Part shown: positions 34,377-45,335 of the stretch, piece by piece
How the letters are laid out: the number at the start of each line of letters is the position of its first letter
Position numbering within the stretch: the stretch's first letter is position 1
Assembly: GCA_949296245.1 (NCBI GenBank)
Contig: CASFNW010000005.1
Location: 1-64,000 of the forward strand
Reading direction: 5' to 3'
DNA from: an uncultured bacterium
Lineage (GTDB): Bacteria; Cyanobacteriota; Vampirovibrionia; Gastranaerophilales; Gastranaerophilaceae
Length of the DNA stretch: 64,000 nucleotides
Position numbers and translations under genes: made by a program
The notes under the pieces: generated by a model
Databases searched by the model: none
Told to the model about the DNA's origin: nothing
Seen by the model: only the letters and a program-made list of their open reading frames with translations

Positions 34377-35318
34377 TCAATGTTTGCATATAAAATTCTT
34401 GCCCTGATAAGAATTTCTTCTCTCCAGTTCTCTATCTATCTTATTTAAAATTTCAAATTTTTTATTAAGCCATTTTGGTGCAACTTTTATTGCCTGCAGC
34501 CCGTTTCCTCCGAGTCTGTGAATAGTAGTATCCGAAGGCAAAAGCTCAAGACAGTCGCAGGCAATATCTATGTATTCATCTTCTTCAAGAAGTTTGATTT
34601 GCCCCTGTTCATACAAATCATAAAGCTTTGTGTTCGGGAAAATACACAGACAGTGAAATTTTACTCCGTCAGCTCCAATATCAGCAAGCATCTTTACTGT
34701 TTCCAGCATATCCTGTTTCGTTTCGCCGGGAAGCCCCAGGATAACATGCACTCCGATTTTTATATTACGTTCTTTTGTTTGATTAAAGGCTTTTAAAAAA
34801 GTCTCAAAATCATGCCCGCGGCTTATAAATTTCAGCGTTCTGTCATGCATAGACTGCAAGCCGTATTCTATCCAAGTTTCATAATTTTGCGTATAAGAGG
34901 CAATCAAATCAAGCTTTTGTTCATCGACGCAATCAGGTCTGGTGCCTATCGAGATACCTACTACATCCGGATGGCACAATGATTCATCATATATTCTTTT
35001 TAATTCATCAACAGGCTTATATGTATTTGAATACGCCTGAAAATAAGACATAAACTTTTGCGCCTTAAATCGTTCCGATAGAGTTTGTACCCCTGTCAAC
35101 ACCTGCTCTCTTACTGGTAATAAAGAACTGTGCGCACGAGAAAAACTCCCGCCGTCGTCACAAAAAATGCATCCGCCGGACGAAATAGTACCGTCTCTGT
35201 TCGGACAGCTAAAACCTGCATCAAGTGTAATTTTATACACCTTTTTGCCGAATTTTGTTTTTAAATATTCGCTGAATTGATAATATCTTTTATTTGTTTC
35301 AGGACGTGGAAACTGCAT
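34377..35318 (-). CDS. TIGR01212/YhcC-family radical SAM protein (313 aa)
   Basis: The Fe-S cysteines are Cys38, Cys50 and Cys53 in a CxxxxxxxxxxxCxxC arrangement typical of this family (GFSCPNRDGTISSGGCIFC). SYFQAYSNTYKP and GISIGTRPDC also match. The family contains YhcC and relatives; the reaction is not established, though a role in tRNA or metabolic modification has been proposed. Length is normal. It precedes a small zinc-ribbon gene transcribed towards it. Confidence 0.88.
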   Translation of the reverse strand: MQFPRPETNKRYYQFSEYLKTKFGKKVYKITLDAGFSCPNRDGTISSGGCIFCDDGGSFSRAHSSLLPVREQVLTGVQTLSERFKAQKFMSYFQAYSNTYKPVDELKRIYDESLCHPDVVGISIGTRPDCVDEQKLDLIASYTQNYETWIEYGLQSMHDRTLKFISRGHDFETFLKAFNQTKERNIKIGVHVILGLPGETKQDMLETVKMLADIGADGVKFHCLCIFPNTKLYDLYEQGQIKLLEEDEYIDIACDCLELLPSDTTIHRLGGNGLQAIKVAPKWLNKKFEILNKIDRELERRNSYQGKNFICKH

Positions 35319-35335
35319 CTTATGCCTGAAAAAAA

Positions 35336-35509
35336 TTACTCGGCGTTTTCCATATCATCTGGCAAAACAGGATAAAGATAATGTTCGCCGCATTTCGGGC
35401 ATACAACTTCTTGCTGTTTGCCGTCTTCCAGAATTGCTACTTCAAAAAGCTCTCTGCAGCTGGATTGTACACATCTTATTGCCCATGAAGGTCTTACTAT
35501 TCTTGCCAT
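35336..35509 (-). CDS. Small zinc-ribbon-like protein (57 aa)
   Basis: A short ORF with a good GGAG site before the ATG. It begins MARIVRPSWAIRCVQSSC, and CPKCGEHYLYPVLP follows. The pairs Cys13/Cys18 and Cys37/Cys40 could bind one zinc. Function unknown. The 17-nt gap to the radical SAM gene suggests an operon. Confidence 0.7.
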   Translation of the reverse strand: MARIVRPSWAIRCVQSSCRELFEVAILEDGKQQEVVCPKCGEHYLYPVLPDDMENAE

Positions 35510-35818
35510 AATCTTTCTCCATTTATTATCTTACTGCAATTTTAGCATATATTTTTTTTTAAGTAAAAATTTTTATATAAAATAAAAAAATTTTGAACAA
35601 ATTCAAACTCCAATCTTTAATAATTAAAGGATAAAGGAAATATTCCTGCATCAACAATATATGCCCTTTTGTTTGACGAAAAGACCTTTAAAAATAGCAG
35701 TCACTGCCGTCAAAGGAGCTCTTGGCGGATTATTAGCCGGAGAATAGCTCGAGAACTTTAATTAGCGCAGGACCCTGGCTGTTTGCCGGCGGCAGATGCG
35801 ACTCCGGATTAGATATAA
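35510..35818. other. Intergenic gap with CCGGCGGC box
   Basis: No firm gene. A 28-codon frame at 35661-35747 ends ...KGALGGLLAGE but lacks a ribosome site and is probably chance. At 35785-35814 is a 30-bp box (GCCGGCGGCAGATGC...GGATTAGAT) that aligns without gaps to 52033-52062 and 54244-54273. Confidence 0.45.
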
Positions 35819-36457
35819 CTAAAATTTTCCGCCTCTGAGATAGTACTCGGAGCAGCTCATTCCGTTAGAATTTTTTGTACATTCCTGTTTTAATTCGTGA
35901 TTTGTAAATTCAGACCCGAATGCTTCAATTCTGTTTTTAAAGATATAAATTCCAAAAATATCAGTTCCTATACGGTTTGGTGCTCTGGTACCGTTAAGGT
36001 CAAACAGCACTGTTGCACAGGGAACTTTTTCACTGCATTCGCAATCCAGCCATTTGAAACCTACAATATTGCCGTTTTCCTGATAAGAGAAAAATTTTGT
36101 AAATACCATAGACTGCATTGAAACTTGTGAACCGTTTTTAAATTTGTAATGATAAGATTTTAAATGAGTGGGATTTTTACTCAGGTCGACATTAAGATAA
36201 GGGCTTATTACTTTAAAAATCTCTTTTTCTTTGTCATCAATTCCACTTTTGCATATCGTATCTATAACCTCTGCATCGCTTATATTAAATACTTCAAAGT
36301 TGGAATGCATTTCTGCATAGATTTTTTTCCACCCAGAAACAATTCTTGCCTCTTTTGTGTTGTTAAAAATTACTGGCAGGCAGAGTATGACAGTAGTAGC
36401 CAGAAGGCATATTACTATCATAATTTCTACCATATTAAAAGCTTTTAGTTTTCTCAT
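35819..36457 (-). CDS. Type IV pilin-like / pseudopilin protein (212 aa)
   Basis: The N-terminus MRKLKAFNMVEIMIVICLLATTVILCLPVIF is a class III prepilin signal: a short basic leader, cleavage before Phe7, Glu at position +5, and a hydrophobic helix. Ala replaces the usual Gly before the cleavage site. The C-terminal domain has several Cys (residues ~69, 138, 145, 192 and 201), perhaps disulfide-bonded. A minor pilin or type II pseudopilin is likely. No other pilus gene is adjacent. Confidence 0.78.
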   Translation of the reverse strand: MRKLKAFNMVEIMIVICLLATTVILCLPVIFNNTKEARIVSGWKKIYAEMHSNFEVFNISDAEVIDTICKSGIDDKEKEIFKVISPYLNVDLSKNPTHLKSYHYKFKNGSQVSMQSMVFTKFFSYQENGNIVGFKWLDCECSEKVPCATVLFDLNGTRAPNRIGTDIFGIYIFKNRIEAFGSEFTNHELKQECTKNSNGMSCSEYYLRGGKF

Positions 36458-36539
36458 ATAAAATTCTATCCGGTATTAAATTACAGCTTTTGTATGCAGG
36501 ATTTGCCGCTTTCTGTACAAAGTCTTATTTAATAAGGCT

Positions 36540-37403
36540 TTATCTTGCCATATCAAGCTGTTTCTTCTCTTTCATAAGTTTGTCATATATCCATTCAGGC
36601 ACAAAATTTTTACCCATAATAATCTGTCCGTTATTCGGATTGGGCGCATGGAAGTCAGAACCTCCTGTTATAATCAATCCGTTTTTCTCGGCAATTGATG
36701 AATAATATTCTACCATTGCAGGTGAATGTTTTCTGTGATAAGCTTCCACACCGCGTAAGCCGTAATGCATAAATTCTTTTATTAGATTTTCTGCATCTTC
36801 AACATCAAACGGATGCGCAAATACCGGTATTCCGCCTGCGTCATAAATTATTTCTATTGCTTCATGAGGCGTAATAGTTTTTCTCTGTACATAAACATCG
36901 GAATCATCATTTATGTATTTACTGTAAGCTTCCATAACACTGGAGGTGCCGCCTGCCATGGTAATTGCTTTTGCAATATGCGGACGGCCTATACTTCCGC
37001 CTTCTGCTACAAGGCTTTTTAATTTATCCATAGTGACATGGATACCTTCCTTTTTGTTTAAAAGATGTAAAATTTGTTCTGTCTGTTCCAGACGGGCTTT
37101 TTGCTGCGATTTTAGCATTGCCAGAAAATCGCTGTCATCACGATTCATAAAATATCCGAGGATATGAATTTCGATATTTTTATAAATCGTATTGATTTCA
37201 ACGCCCGGAAGTATTTCAAGATGTTTATTACCTTCATTTGCTATTTTTTTTGCATAATCCGCCGCTATAGGATACGCCAGAACATTGTCATGGTCTGTAA
37301 TCGCTATAGCATCCAGACCTGCATCAATAGCAGTATCCACGATTTTCTCTGGCGAAAACACGCCATCCGAGTAAGTCGTGTGGATGTGTAAATCGACTTT
37401 CAC
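36540..37403 (-). CDS. PHP-domain phosphoesterase (287 aa)
   Basis: The metal-binding HxH motif is at the start (MKVDLHIHTTYSDG, His6 and His8). AITDHDN, PGVEINT, HILGY, VFAHPF and GGSDFHAPN supply the remaining PHP ligands. This is the single-domain form related to RNase AM (YciV), which hydrolyses 3',5'-nucleoside bisphosphates and trims RNA 5' ends. The location next to ymdB and rny, two RNA-turnover genes, fits an RNA role. It is 15 nt downstream of ymdB. Confidence 0.88.
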   Translation of the reverse strand: MKVDLHIHTTYSDGVFSPEKIVDTAIDAGLDAIAITDHDNVLAYPIAADYAKKIANEGNKHLEILPGVEINTIYKNIEIHILGYFMNRDDSDFLAMLKSQQKARLEQTEQILHLLNKKEGIHVTMDKLKSLVAEGGSIGRPHIAKAITMAGGTSSVMEAYSKYINDDSDVYVQRKTITPHEAIEIIYDAGGIPVFAHPFDVEDAENLIKEFMHYGLRGVEAYHRKHSPAMVEYYSSIAEKNGLIITGGSDFHAPNPNNGQIIMGKNFVPEWIYDKLMKEKKQLDMAR

Positions 37404-37418
37404 CTTTCTATCCTTTCT

Positions 37419-38240
37419 TCATGCTTTTACCTCACTAATATCATTTATAACTTGAATTCTTTTGATGCTTTGTGCTTGCCCGGAAACGGAGTCAAAGCTC
37501 ATTTCAACAGCATTTAGTTCCACAACTGAGGACTCTGCAATATCAAAACGTTCGGGAATACTTGTCATTAGCCGTTTTAGAGAACCTTCGTATCCCATAC
37601 CTATTACGGAATCATAAGTCCCGCAAAAACCCGCATCTGTAATATATGCAGTATAATCATTTATAATCTTTTCATCGGCTGTTTGTACATGTGTGTGTGT
37701 ACCTATGACTGCACTGACTCCGTGTTCTGAACAAAAACGCCCGAAACAGATTTTTTCTGCAGTCGCTTCTGCATGTATGTCAACAATTACTATCGGAGCT
37801 TCGTGCTTAATGTCTTCAATTTCTTTTTCTATGATTTCCCACGGAGAATCTACAGGATTCATAAATGTACGTCCGAGAAAATTCAGTACGGCTATTTTTG
37901 TATTTTTAATATCAAAAATCCTGTAACCAACACCGTACGTGCCTTTTGGATAGTTCCAAGGACGGATTAATCTGTCAGAATTATTTATATATGAATAAAT
38001 ATCCTTCTTATCCCATATATGATTGCCCGAAGTAAAGCAGTCAATACCTGCCTGTGCAAGTTCATTATGATTTTTTTCCGTCAAACCAAATCCATGAGAA
38101 GCATTTTCTACATTGGCTATAATAAAATCATATTTTTTTTCTTCACAAGAGTGCAGGGCGTCCAGATAATGCTTAACAGCGTTGCGTCCAGGACGTCCTA
38201 CAATATCACCTATGAATAGTATTTTTACTTGTTTTGTCAT
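37419..38240 (-). CDS. ymdB: YmdB-family metallophosphoesterase (273 aa)
   Basis: The start VKILFIGDIVGRPGRNAVK and the motifs ENASHGFGLT, SGNHIWDK, DIHAEATAEK, and IGTHTHVQTADE match the TIGR00282 family throughout. In Bacillus subtilis YmdB is a phosphodiesterase with 2',3'-cAMP activity that affects RNA levels and biofilm choice. Its gene is next to rny there too. The same neighbourhood here supports the call. Confidence 0.92.
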   Translation of the reverse strand: MTKQVKILFIGDIVGRPGRNAVKHYLDALHSCEEKKYDFIIANVENASHGFGLTEKNHNELAQAGIDCFTSGNHIWDKKDIYSYINNSDRLIRPWNYPKGTYGVGYRIFDIKNTKIAVLNFLGRTFMNPVDSPWEIIEKEIEDIKHEAPIVIVDIHAEATAEKICFGRFCSEHGVSAVIGTHTHVQTADEKIINDYTAYITDAGFCGTYDSVIGMGYEGSLKRLMTSIPERFDIAESSVVELNAVEMSFDSVSGQAQSIKRIQVINDISEVKA

Positions 38241-38367
38241 ATTTTGCCTGCGTATACAGGTCTTTCAGCTTTTGCCGTTGTTCGGTAATACTTGTCTTGA
38301 AATACCGGCGTTCCGACGGAGTAACGTCTGTCCTCACATGGACAGCTTCGTGTCCGCACGGATTTTG

Positions 38368-39888
38368 TTATTTTGCTATTTCTGTTGTTCTTATTTCTCT
38401 TACAACGGTAACTCTGATTTGACCCGGGTAATCGAGTTCTTCTTCAATACGCTTGGCAATATCACGGGCTAACTTTGCGCTTGCCAGATCATCGAACATG
38501 TCAGGCTGGACAATAATTCTAACCTCACGACCTGCCTGTACTGCAAAAGACTGCTTGATTCCCTCATAGCTTGAGGCAATTTCTTCAATTTTTTTAAGTC
38601 TTTTGATATAAATTTCAAGAGTATCGCGTCTTGAACCGGGACGTCCGGCTGATATAGCATCCGCAAGTTTTACCAGAACTGCTTCAATCGTATTTGCTGT
38701 AACATCGTCGTGGTGAGCTTCTATAGCGTGGATTACTTCCTCTTTTTCACCATAACGACGGGCAAGTTCAACACCCAGCTCAATATGTGTTCCGTCTTGA
38801 GTCTGGTCGACAGCCTTGCCTATGTCGTGTAAAAGTCCGGCACGTTTTGCTATTTGAATATTGGCTCCGAGTTCTGCAGCAAGCATTCCTGCAATGTGGC
38901 CGACTTCGAGCGAGTGTTTCAAAACATTCTGACCGTAGCTTGTTCTGTAATACAAACGTCCTAATGTTTTGATTAACTCTTTATGAAGGTTCAATACACC
39001 CATATCAACAGCTGCATTTTCACCTTCTTTTTTAATTTTTTCTTCAATTTCTTCCTGTGCTTTTTCCACCATTTCTTCAATTCTTACAGGGTGGATGCGT
39101 CCGTCAGAGATGAGTTTTTCAAGCGCAACTTTAGCGATTTCCCTTCTGACAGGGTCAAAACTCGAAAGTACAACAGCCTCCGGTGTATCGTCTATAATAA
39201 GGTCGACACCGGTCAGTGTTTCAAGAGTTCTGATGTTTCTTCCTTCACGACCTATAATACGGCCCTTCATCTCGTCAGAGGGAAGGTTTACTACAGAAAC
39301 AGTAGACTCTACAACTTGATCGATTGCACATCTTTGCATTGTTGTAGAGAGAATATCCTGCGCCATTTCTTTAGCTGATTCTCTGATTTTAGCTTCATTC
39401 TCTTTAATCAGCTGCATCTGCTCCTGCTGCAAGTCCTGTTTAAGCTGTTCCATAAGCATGTGTCTTGCTTCATCACGGGACATTCCTGCAATTTTTTCTG
39501 TTTCTTCTATTTGTTTTGCAATTAAATCTGCAAGATAATCTTCTTTTTCCAGCAGTTCATCCATTTTCTTTTGAGCTGCATACTCTTTGTCCGAAGCTTC
39601 CTGCAGCTTGTCTTCAAGCATATCTTCTTTTTTAGCAATTTTGTCTTCTGCTCTTTGCAAGTCCTGACGGCGTTCTCTTACTTCTTCGTCGAATTTTTCA
39701 CGTTCGGAGTGCAATGCTTCTTTAGCATGTATCATTGCTTCTTTTTTTAATAGATTTTCTTTTTCTGAACTTTCTTTTGAAAGCTTGTCATAAAGTGCCT
39801 GAACAGTCTTTTTCTTTTGCCAGATTACAAAAGCGGCTCCCGCAAAGGCAATCAGGGCAATTATCAAGACTGCAATTAATAAATACAT
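38368..39888 (-). CDS. rny: Ribonuclease Y (506 aa)
   Basis: A membrane-anchored endonuclease that starts mRNA decay. An N-terminal TM segment ([20 protein letters not shown]) leads into a long coiled coil (residues ~30-185). The KH domain contains [15 protein letters not shown], and the HD domain contains [21 protein letters not shown] and AIEAHHDD. The C-terminus ends [13 protein letters not shown]. Length is normal. Upstream of ymdB and the PHP gene. Confidence 0.96.
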   Translation of the reverse strand: MYLLIAVLIIALIAFAGAAFVIWQKKKTVQALYDKLSKESSEKENLLKKEAMIHAKEALHSEREKFDEEVRERRQDLQRAEDKIAKKEDMLEDKLQEASDKEYAAQKKMDELLEKEDYLADLIAKQIEETEKIAGMSRDEARHMLMEQLKQDLQQEQMQLIKENEAKIRESAKEMAQDILSTTMQRCAIDQVVESTVSVVNLPSDEMKGRIIGREGRNIRTLETLTGVDLIIDDTPEAVVLSSFDPVRREIAKVALEKLISDGRIHPVRIEEMVEKAQEEIEEKIKKEGENAAVDMGVLNLHKELIKTLGRLYYRTSYGQNVLKHSLEVGHIAGMLAAELGANIQIAKRAGLLHDIGKAVDQTQDGTHIELGVELARRYGEKEEVIHAIEAHHDDVTANTIEAVLVKLADAISAGRPGSRRDTLEIYIKRLKKIEEIASSYEGIKQSFAVQAGREVRIIVQPDMFDDLASAKLARDIAKRIEEELDYPGQIRVTVVREIRTTEIAK

Positions 39889-40102
39889 TGTTTCGATTGT
39901 CCTATACCTCTTATTCTATATATACACATGCCCCAATACACCTGATAGGGCGCATCGGGCTAATTTTATTTTGTTGTAGATTTATATTATTTAATCCATA
40001 TAAAAATAAATAATTATATATACTAAACTAAGATAATAGTATCATATATCTGCTTAATTTGAAAGAAAAAAATAGAAAAATAACTATTCTCAATCCATTT
40101 TT

Positions 40103-41242
<1,140 letters not shown>

Positions 41243-41704
41243 TTATTCCGGTATATCTTCCCAGACGTATTCCATCATTGTTTTCCAGTTTTCGCAGAGT
41301 TCTTCCGGTTTGAAATAAATATTTATTTCTCTTTCTGCACTTTCTGTGCAATCAGAACCATGGATAGTGTTGCATTCTTTTGTCTGTGCAAAATCTGCTC
41401 TGATAGTACCTACCTGTGCATCATTCGGTACGGTAGAACCCATCATGTGACGCATACCTTCAATTACATTTTTACCTTCAACCACCATTGCAACAATAGG
41501 ACCGGAGGTAATGTAATTTATCAATGATTGATAAAAAGGTTTGCCCTTATGTTCTGCATAGTGCTGTTCTGCAATTTCCAGAGTCGGCTGAAGCATTTTT
41601 AGCCCGACAATTTTATAGCCTTTGTGCTCGATTCTTCTGATAATATTACCTATCAAGCCTCTTTTAACGCCGTCAGGTTTAATTGCTACGAATGTTCTGT
41701 CCAT
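41243..41704 (-). CDS. ndk: Nucleoside diphosphate kinase (153 aa)
   Basis: The start at 41704 (MDRTFVAIKPDGVKRG) is set by GGAGG before it; the longer frame adds a non-homologous stretch. It balances NTP pools. The catalytic His is in NTIHGSDCTESAEREI. Normal length. The gene precedes tgt on the same strand. Confidence 0.97.
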   Translation of the reverse strand: MDRTFVAIKPDGVKRGLIGNIIRRIEHKGYKIVGLKMLQPTLEIAEQHYAEHKGKPFYQSLINYITSGPIVAMVVEGKNVIEGMRHMMGSTVPNDAQVGTIRADFAQTKECNTIHGSDCTESAEREINIYFKPEELCENWKTMMEYVWEDIPE

Positions 41705-41892
41705 GTGTAAAATCCTCCCGATTTTTATTGAAGCATAAACTGCTGATTTTAACAAGCATTTGACAAATTTAAAAAAATATTTGTCTTTAAACATTTTTAT
41801 GAAAAAATGTAAAGAACATGGCTTTTATCTAGCATATTTTTTTATGTTTAAACTTAATGCTATTGAATAAAATTTAGAAAGCTTTAATTAGT

Positions 41893-42489
41893 ATGGGACT
41901 TGGCAATTTAGCATACAATAAACTCAAAAATATTTGTGAATCTCTTGGAGAACATAATGATGCACTCTATGCAGTGCTTGCTATTGCCGTGTTTAAAGGG
42001 GTAATGCGTCCCACATTCACCATGATGGATAAAAAATCAGATAAAGAAACAAAAAAATATGCAGCTTTCAGAGAAGGGCTTACAGAGGCTATTGCGTTTT
42101 GTTCTTATCTTATAACCCATAAAATATTTAAGACACTTGCTCCTGCACTTGCTAAGAAAACCGGTAAAAGCGAAAAAAAGATTGCAAACGGGTTGTCTTT
42201 ATTTAGTGTTTGTTTAACTGCAGGTATTATCATTCCTGCAATATGCAATTTGACATTGAAACCTGTTATGGACTTTGTAAAAAAAATAGGTGATAAGAAA
42301 AAAATAAAATTTGAGGATAAAACAGAACAAAACAAATTAAATATAAAAGAAAATTCTGTTAACCCGGATACCCGTATTCTGAATTTTAATACACTATATT
42401 CACCTAAGATTTCACAAAATGCGCAGTCGCTTATGGATGCATTATATAAAAATCGTATGCAGAACTATAATATGAAAGTAGGTGGCTGA
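41893..42489 (+). CDS. Membrane protein of paralogous pair, member 1 (198 aa)
   Basis: A MRPTFTMMDKKSDKETKKYAAFREG motif (about residues 38-62) is followed by hydrophobic segments (about 63-80 and 103-128) and a disordered basic tail. The motif recurs in the next gene (RPAFTLIDKNTDKETRKYAATKE), so the two are paralogues. I recall this family from Gastranaerophilales; function unknown. Position just before the lptB-lptF/G genes suggests an envelope role, but no domain proves it. Confidence 0.65.
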   Translation: MGLGNLAYNKLKNICESLGEHNDALYAVLAIAVFKGVMRPTFTMMDKKSDKETKKYAAFREGLTEAIAFCSYLITHKIFKTLAPALAKKTGKSEKKIANGLSLFSVCLTAGIIIPAICNLTLKPVMDFVKKIGDKKKIKFEDKTEQNKLNIKENSVNPDTRILNFNTLYSPKISQNAQSLMDALYKNRMQNYNMKVGG

Positions 42490-42490
42490 T

Positions 42491-43174
42491 ATGAGTATCT
42501 TTGTTAATGCAATTACAAGCAATGCTTTTCAGACAATCGCACAAAATACAGATGCCTGCGTAAAAATAGAAACAGGTTTAAAAGCGATAGGCAGACCCGC
42601 TTTTACTCTTATAGACAAGAACACCGATAAAGAAACCAGAAAGTATGCCGCAACAAAAGAACTTTTATATCAGCTTTTGTGTTTTGGTATTTACGTAGCA
42701 GTTATTCCTCGTGTGTTTAAAAACGGCGGCTACAAATTGTTTCAGAAAATTTTTTCAAAAGAAGGATTGCCCAAATTCCGCAATGCAAAACAAATGCTTG
42801 CATATTATCACCTTGCACATGTTCCGCTTAATATAAGAAAAGACCGTCAATATCAAAAATTCTGGGATCTCATTCCTGGAGATATAATTGATACAACTAA
42901 TAAAACTACAAAATTTCCAAACGGTACACCTATTGTAGAATATTTAAGAAATTGGGAAAAGGACAAAATAACCGAAAAAGGCAAGATGTTTAAGCTCGCA
43001 AAAGGTTCAATTGAACTTTCGTCTATAATCGGTTCTGTCATAGGGCTGACTATTCTTGCACCGGAGATAAGCCATCTAATTCTGCATCCGGTTATGAATG
43101 AATTGGGCATGAACAAAGAAACCCATAAACAAACCCAGCCCCGAGAAACAAAAGTTTTTGATAAACAGGCATAA
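42491..43174 (+). CDS. Membrane protein of paralogous pair, member 2 (227 aa)
   Basis: The ATG at 42491 lies one base after the previous stop, with GGTGG as ribosome site, so translation is coupled. It shares the RPxFTxxDKxxDKETxKYAA motif at about residues 36-60, then has a hydrophobic segment, an inserted ~90-residue soluble stretch (FRNAKQMLAYYHLAHVPLN...), and a second hydrophobic helix near 185-205. Confidence 0.65.
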   Translation: MSIFVNAITSNAFQTIAQNTDACVKIETGLKAIGRPAFTLIDKNTDKETRKYAATKELLYQLLCFGIYVAVIPRVFKNGGYKLFQKIFSKEGLPKFRNAKQMLAYYHLAHVPLNIRKDRQYQKFWDLIPGDIIDTTNKTTKFPNGTPIVEYLRNWEKDKITEKGKMFKLAKGSIELSSIIGSVIGLTILAPEISHLILHPVMNELGMNKETHKQTQPRETKVFDKQA

Positions 43175-43282
43175 TTATATTAATTTTTACTCTGTTTTGT
43201 GATATTCTTTTTAGCAAGAGTATCGTTTTTTGCTTTTATAAATCCTGAGAATGGATAAATAAAGCTAAAAGACGAAATAAAA

Positions 43283-44020
43283 ATGGAACAGAATATGAAA
43301 ATAATTGCAAAAAATCTTGTCAAAATTTACGGAGACAGAACGGTAGTTAATGATATAAGCTTTGAAGTCAACAAAGGCGAGGTAGTCGGGCTTCTGGGCC
43401 CTAACGGCGCAGGTAAAACAACTACTTTTTATATGGTCGTAGGTCTTGTGAAAGCCAATGGAGGGAAGGTCTTTCTTGATGACAAAGATTTAACTGATGT
43501 CCCCATGAATATTCGTGCCAAAGAGGGTATCGGCTATTTGCCGCAGGAAGCATCAATTTTTAGAAAACTTTCCGTAGAAGACAACATAAAACTTGTCTTG
43601 CAGATGAATGACAAGCTTAATGAAGAAGAAAAAAAACAAAAACTCGAGGATTTGCTAAACGAATTCGGCATGGAAAAGAAGAGAAAATTCTCGGCTATTT
43701 CTCTTTCCGGAGGTGAAAGAAGAAGGGTGGAACTTGCAAGAGCTCTGGCCGCCAGTCCGGAGTTCATCCTGCTTGACGAGCCTTTTACCGGTATTGACCC
43801 TATTGCTATCGGTGAAATTAAGGACAATATAAGAAAGTTGTCAGAAGAAAAAGGTTTGGGCGTCTTGATTACCGACCACAACCCGAAGGCTACTCTTTCG
43901 ATTACAGACAGAGCCTATGTGATTTTTGACGGAAAAATAAAGATTCAGGGCAAGAGTGTAGAAGTTGCAAATGACCCTGTTGCAAAACAGTTCTATTTAG
44001 GAAAGGACTTTACTCTGTAA
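43283..44020 (+). CDS. lptB: LPS export ABC transporter ATPase (245 aa)
   Basis: It powers LPS extraction from the inner membrane. Walker A is GPNGAGKTT (39-47), the Q-loop is GIGYLPQEASIFRKLSVEDNI, a feature of LptB, the signature is LSGGERRRVELARALA, Walker B is FILLDEPFTGIDP, and the H-loop is ITDHN. Length is normal. The stop overlaps the start of the permease gene (TAATG). Confidence 0.95.
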   Translation: MEQNMKIIAKNLVKIYGDRTVVNDISFEVNKGEVVGLLGPNGAGKTTTFYMVVGLVKANGGKVFLDDKDLTDVPMNIRAKEGIGYLPQEASIFRKLSVEDNIKLVLQMNDKLNEEEKKQKLEDLLNEFGMEKKRKFSAISLSGGERRRVELARALAASPEFILLDEPFTGIDPIAIGEIKDNIRKLSEEKGLGVLITDHNPKATLSITDRAYVIFDGKIKIQGKSVEVANDPVAKQFYLGKDFTL

Positions 44021-45144
44021 TGAATGTTCCCAAAATAGTATTACCGTTTAAAATTTTTGACGGATATATTACAAAACAGGTATTTGCAGCTACAGTAGTA
44101 TGTATATTTTTATTTGTAGTTATATGGATTGCACCTGAGACTCTTCTTAAAGTAATAAAAAGAACAATGTCCGGTGTATATACACCCTGGGTAGGACTGC
44201 AGCTTTTAATTTACGAAGTACCGAAAATTGTGGGAAAAGCATTACCTGTAGGGCTGCTTTTAGGTACTTTGTTTACTTTTGATAAATTAAGCAAAGATTC
44301 CGAACTTACAGTTTTGCGAAGTATAGGTCTGACATTTTGGAGAATAGTTTATCCTCTGATTATTTTGAGTATTTTTATATCTGTATTATGTTTTTCTCTA
44401 TATAATACTTTGATTCCATATAGCGAAAAGAAAATTAACTTTTTAAAAGGAGAATCACCGGAAACTCACTTTGTCTATACTGTAAAAGCGGACAAAGACC
44501 GGTTACAAAAAATTATAGTAGTGCCAAGATATTATCGTAATATGATAAGCAAACCGCTTGTTTTGAATTTTGATGCATCACAATATCAGGATACAAGCGT
44601 ATTGAGCAGTATTCTACAGGGTGATTACGCTGTATACAACAAAGACAGCTGGGTGCTTCATAATGTGAAAAAATATGAGCTGACAAAAGACGGGGTCTTT
44701 AAAAATATAACGAATATTAAGGACCAGCAGATTCTGTCAGGTAATAAGGCGAATACTGCTTTTAAGATTATGTCTTATTCTACGAAACGAGACAGGGAAT
44801 TGAATAATGCTGAAATTACTGAATATATAGGCATGCTGAGAGCTGAAAATCTGAACGATGAATACAGATTTATGCTCAATAAATATCTTCAAAGATACTT
44901 TCATTCAGCAATATGTATACTCTTTGCAATCTTAGGCAGCTTGCTGGGTTTTTCAAGACCAAGAGAACAAAAGCTTGTAAATTTTGTAATAGGAATCGGT
45001 ATTGTATTCGGCTACTACATTACACTGCCGTTTTTTGATATGTGCGCGGAAAAAGGAATCCTGAGTCCTTATATTACCTCATCTATCCAGCCGATAGCCA
45101 TCCTTATTGCTATATTTATATTTAAGAAGATAAAAGATGTTTAG
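44020..45144 (+). CDS. LptF/LptG-family permease (374 aa)
   Basis: Two N-terminal and three C-terminal membrane segments enclose a periplasmic beta-jellyroll domain, the YjgP/YjgQ layout. Conserved starts IFDGYITKQVFAATVVC, KALPVGLLLGTLFTFDKLSKDSELTVLRSIG and ALYNTLIPYSE-like YNTLIPYSEKKINF are present. Only one permease gene is here; it may form a homodimer or pair with a copy elsewhere. It is coupled to lptB. This shows an LPS or LPS-like glycolipid outer membrane. Confidence 0.9.
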   Translation: MNVPKIVLPFKIFDGYITKQVFAATVVCIFLFVVIWIAPETLLKVIKRTMSGVYTPWVGLQLLIYEVPKIVGKALPVGLLLGTLFTFDKLSKDSELTVLRSIGLTFWRIVYPLIILSIFISVLCFSLYNTLIPYSEKKINFLKGESPETHFVYTVKADKDRLQKIIVVPRYYRNMISKPLVLNFDASQYQDTSVLSSILQGDYAVYNKDSWVLHNVKKYELTKDGVFKNITNIKDQQILSGNKANTAFKIMSYSTKRDRELNNAEITEYIGMLRAENLNDEYRFMLNKYLQRYFHSAICILFAILGSLLGFSRPREQKLVNFVIGIGIVFGYYITLPFFDMCAEKGILSPYITSSIQPIAILIAIFIFKKIKDV

Positions 45145-45335
45145 TTTTTTGTGCGCAAAATTTTATCTTTAACTTTTGATAAAAATTAAACGGTTGGATT
45201 TTTACCCGTGATATTGCCGCTTAAACTGAAATATATCCCCCTTTTGTATGCTCATCCGCAAGTAGGATTGCAATTCTTAATGTAAGTATTAAAATATCTG
45301 TAATTCAAATAGCTATTGATGAGATATGTATAAAT

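Noticed and set aside
35661..35747. 28-aa peptide with Gly-zipper-like KGALGGLLAG end, possible bacteriocin
   Set aside because: No ribosome site, no leader, export or immunity gene nearby; probably chance or a gene remnant.
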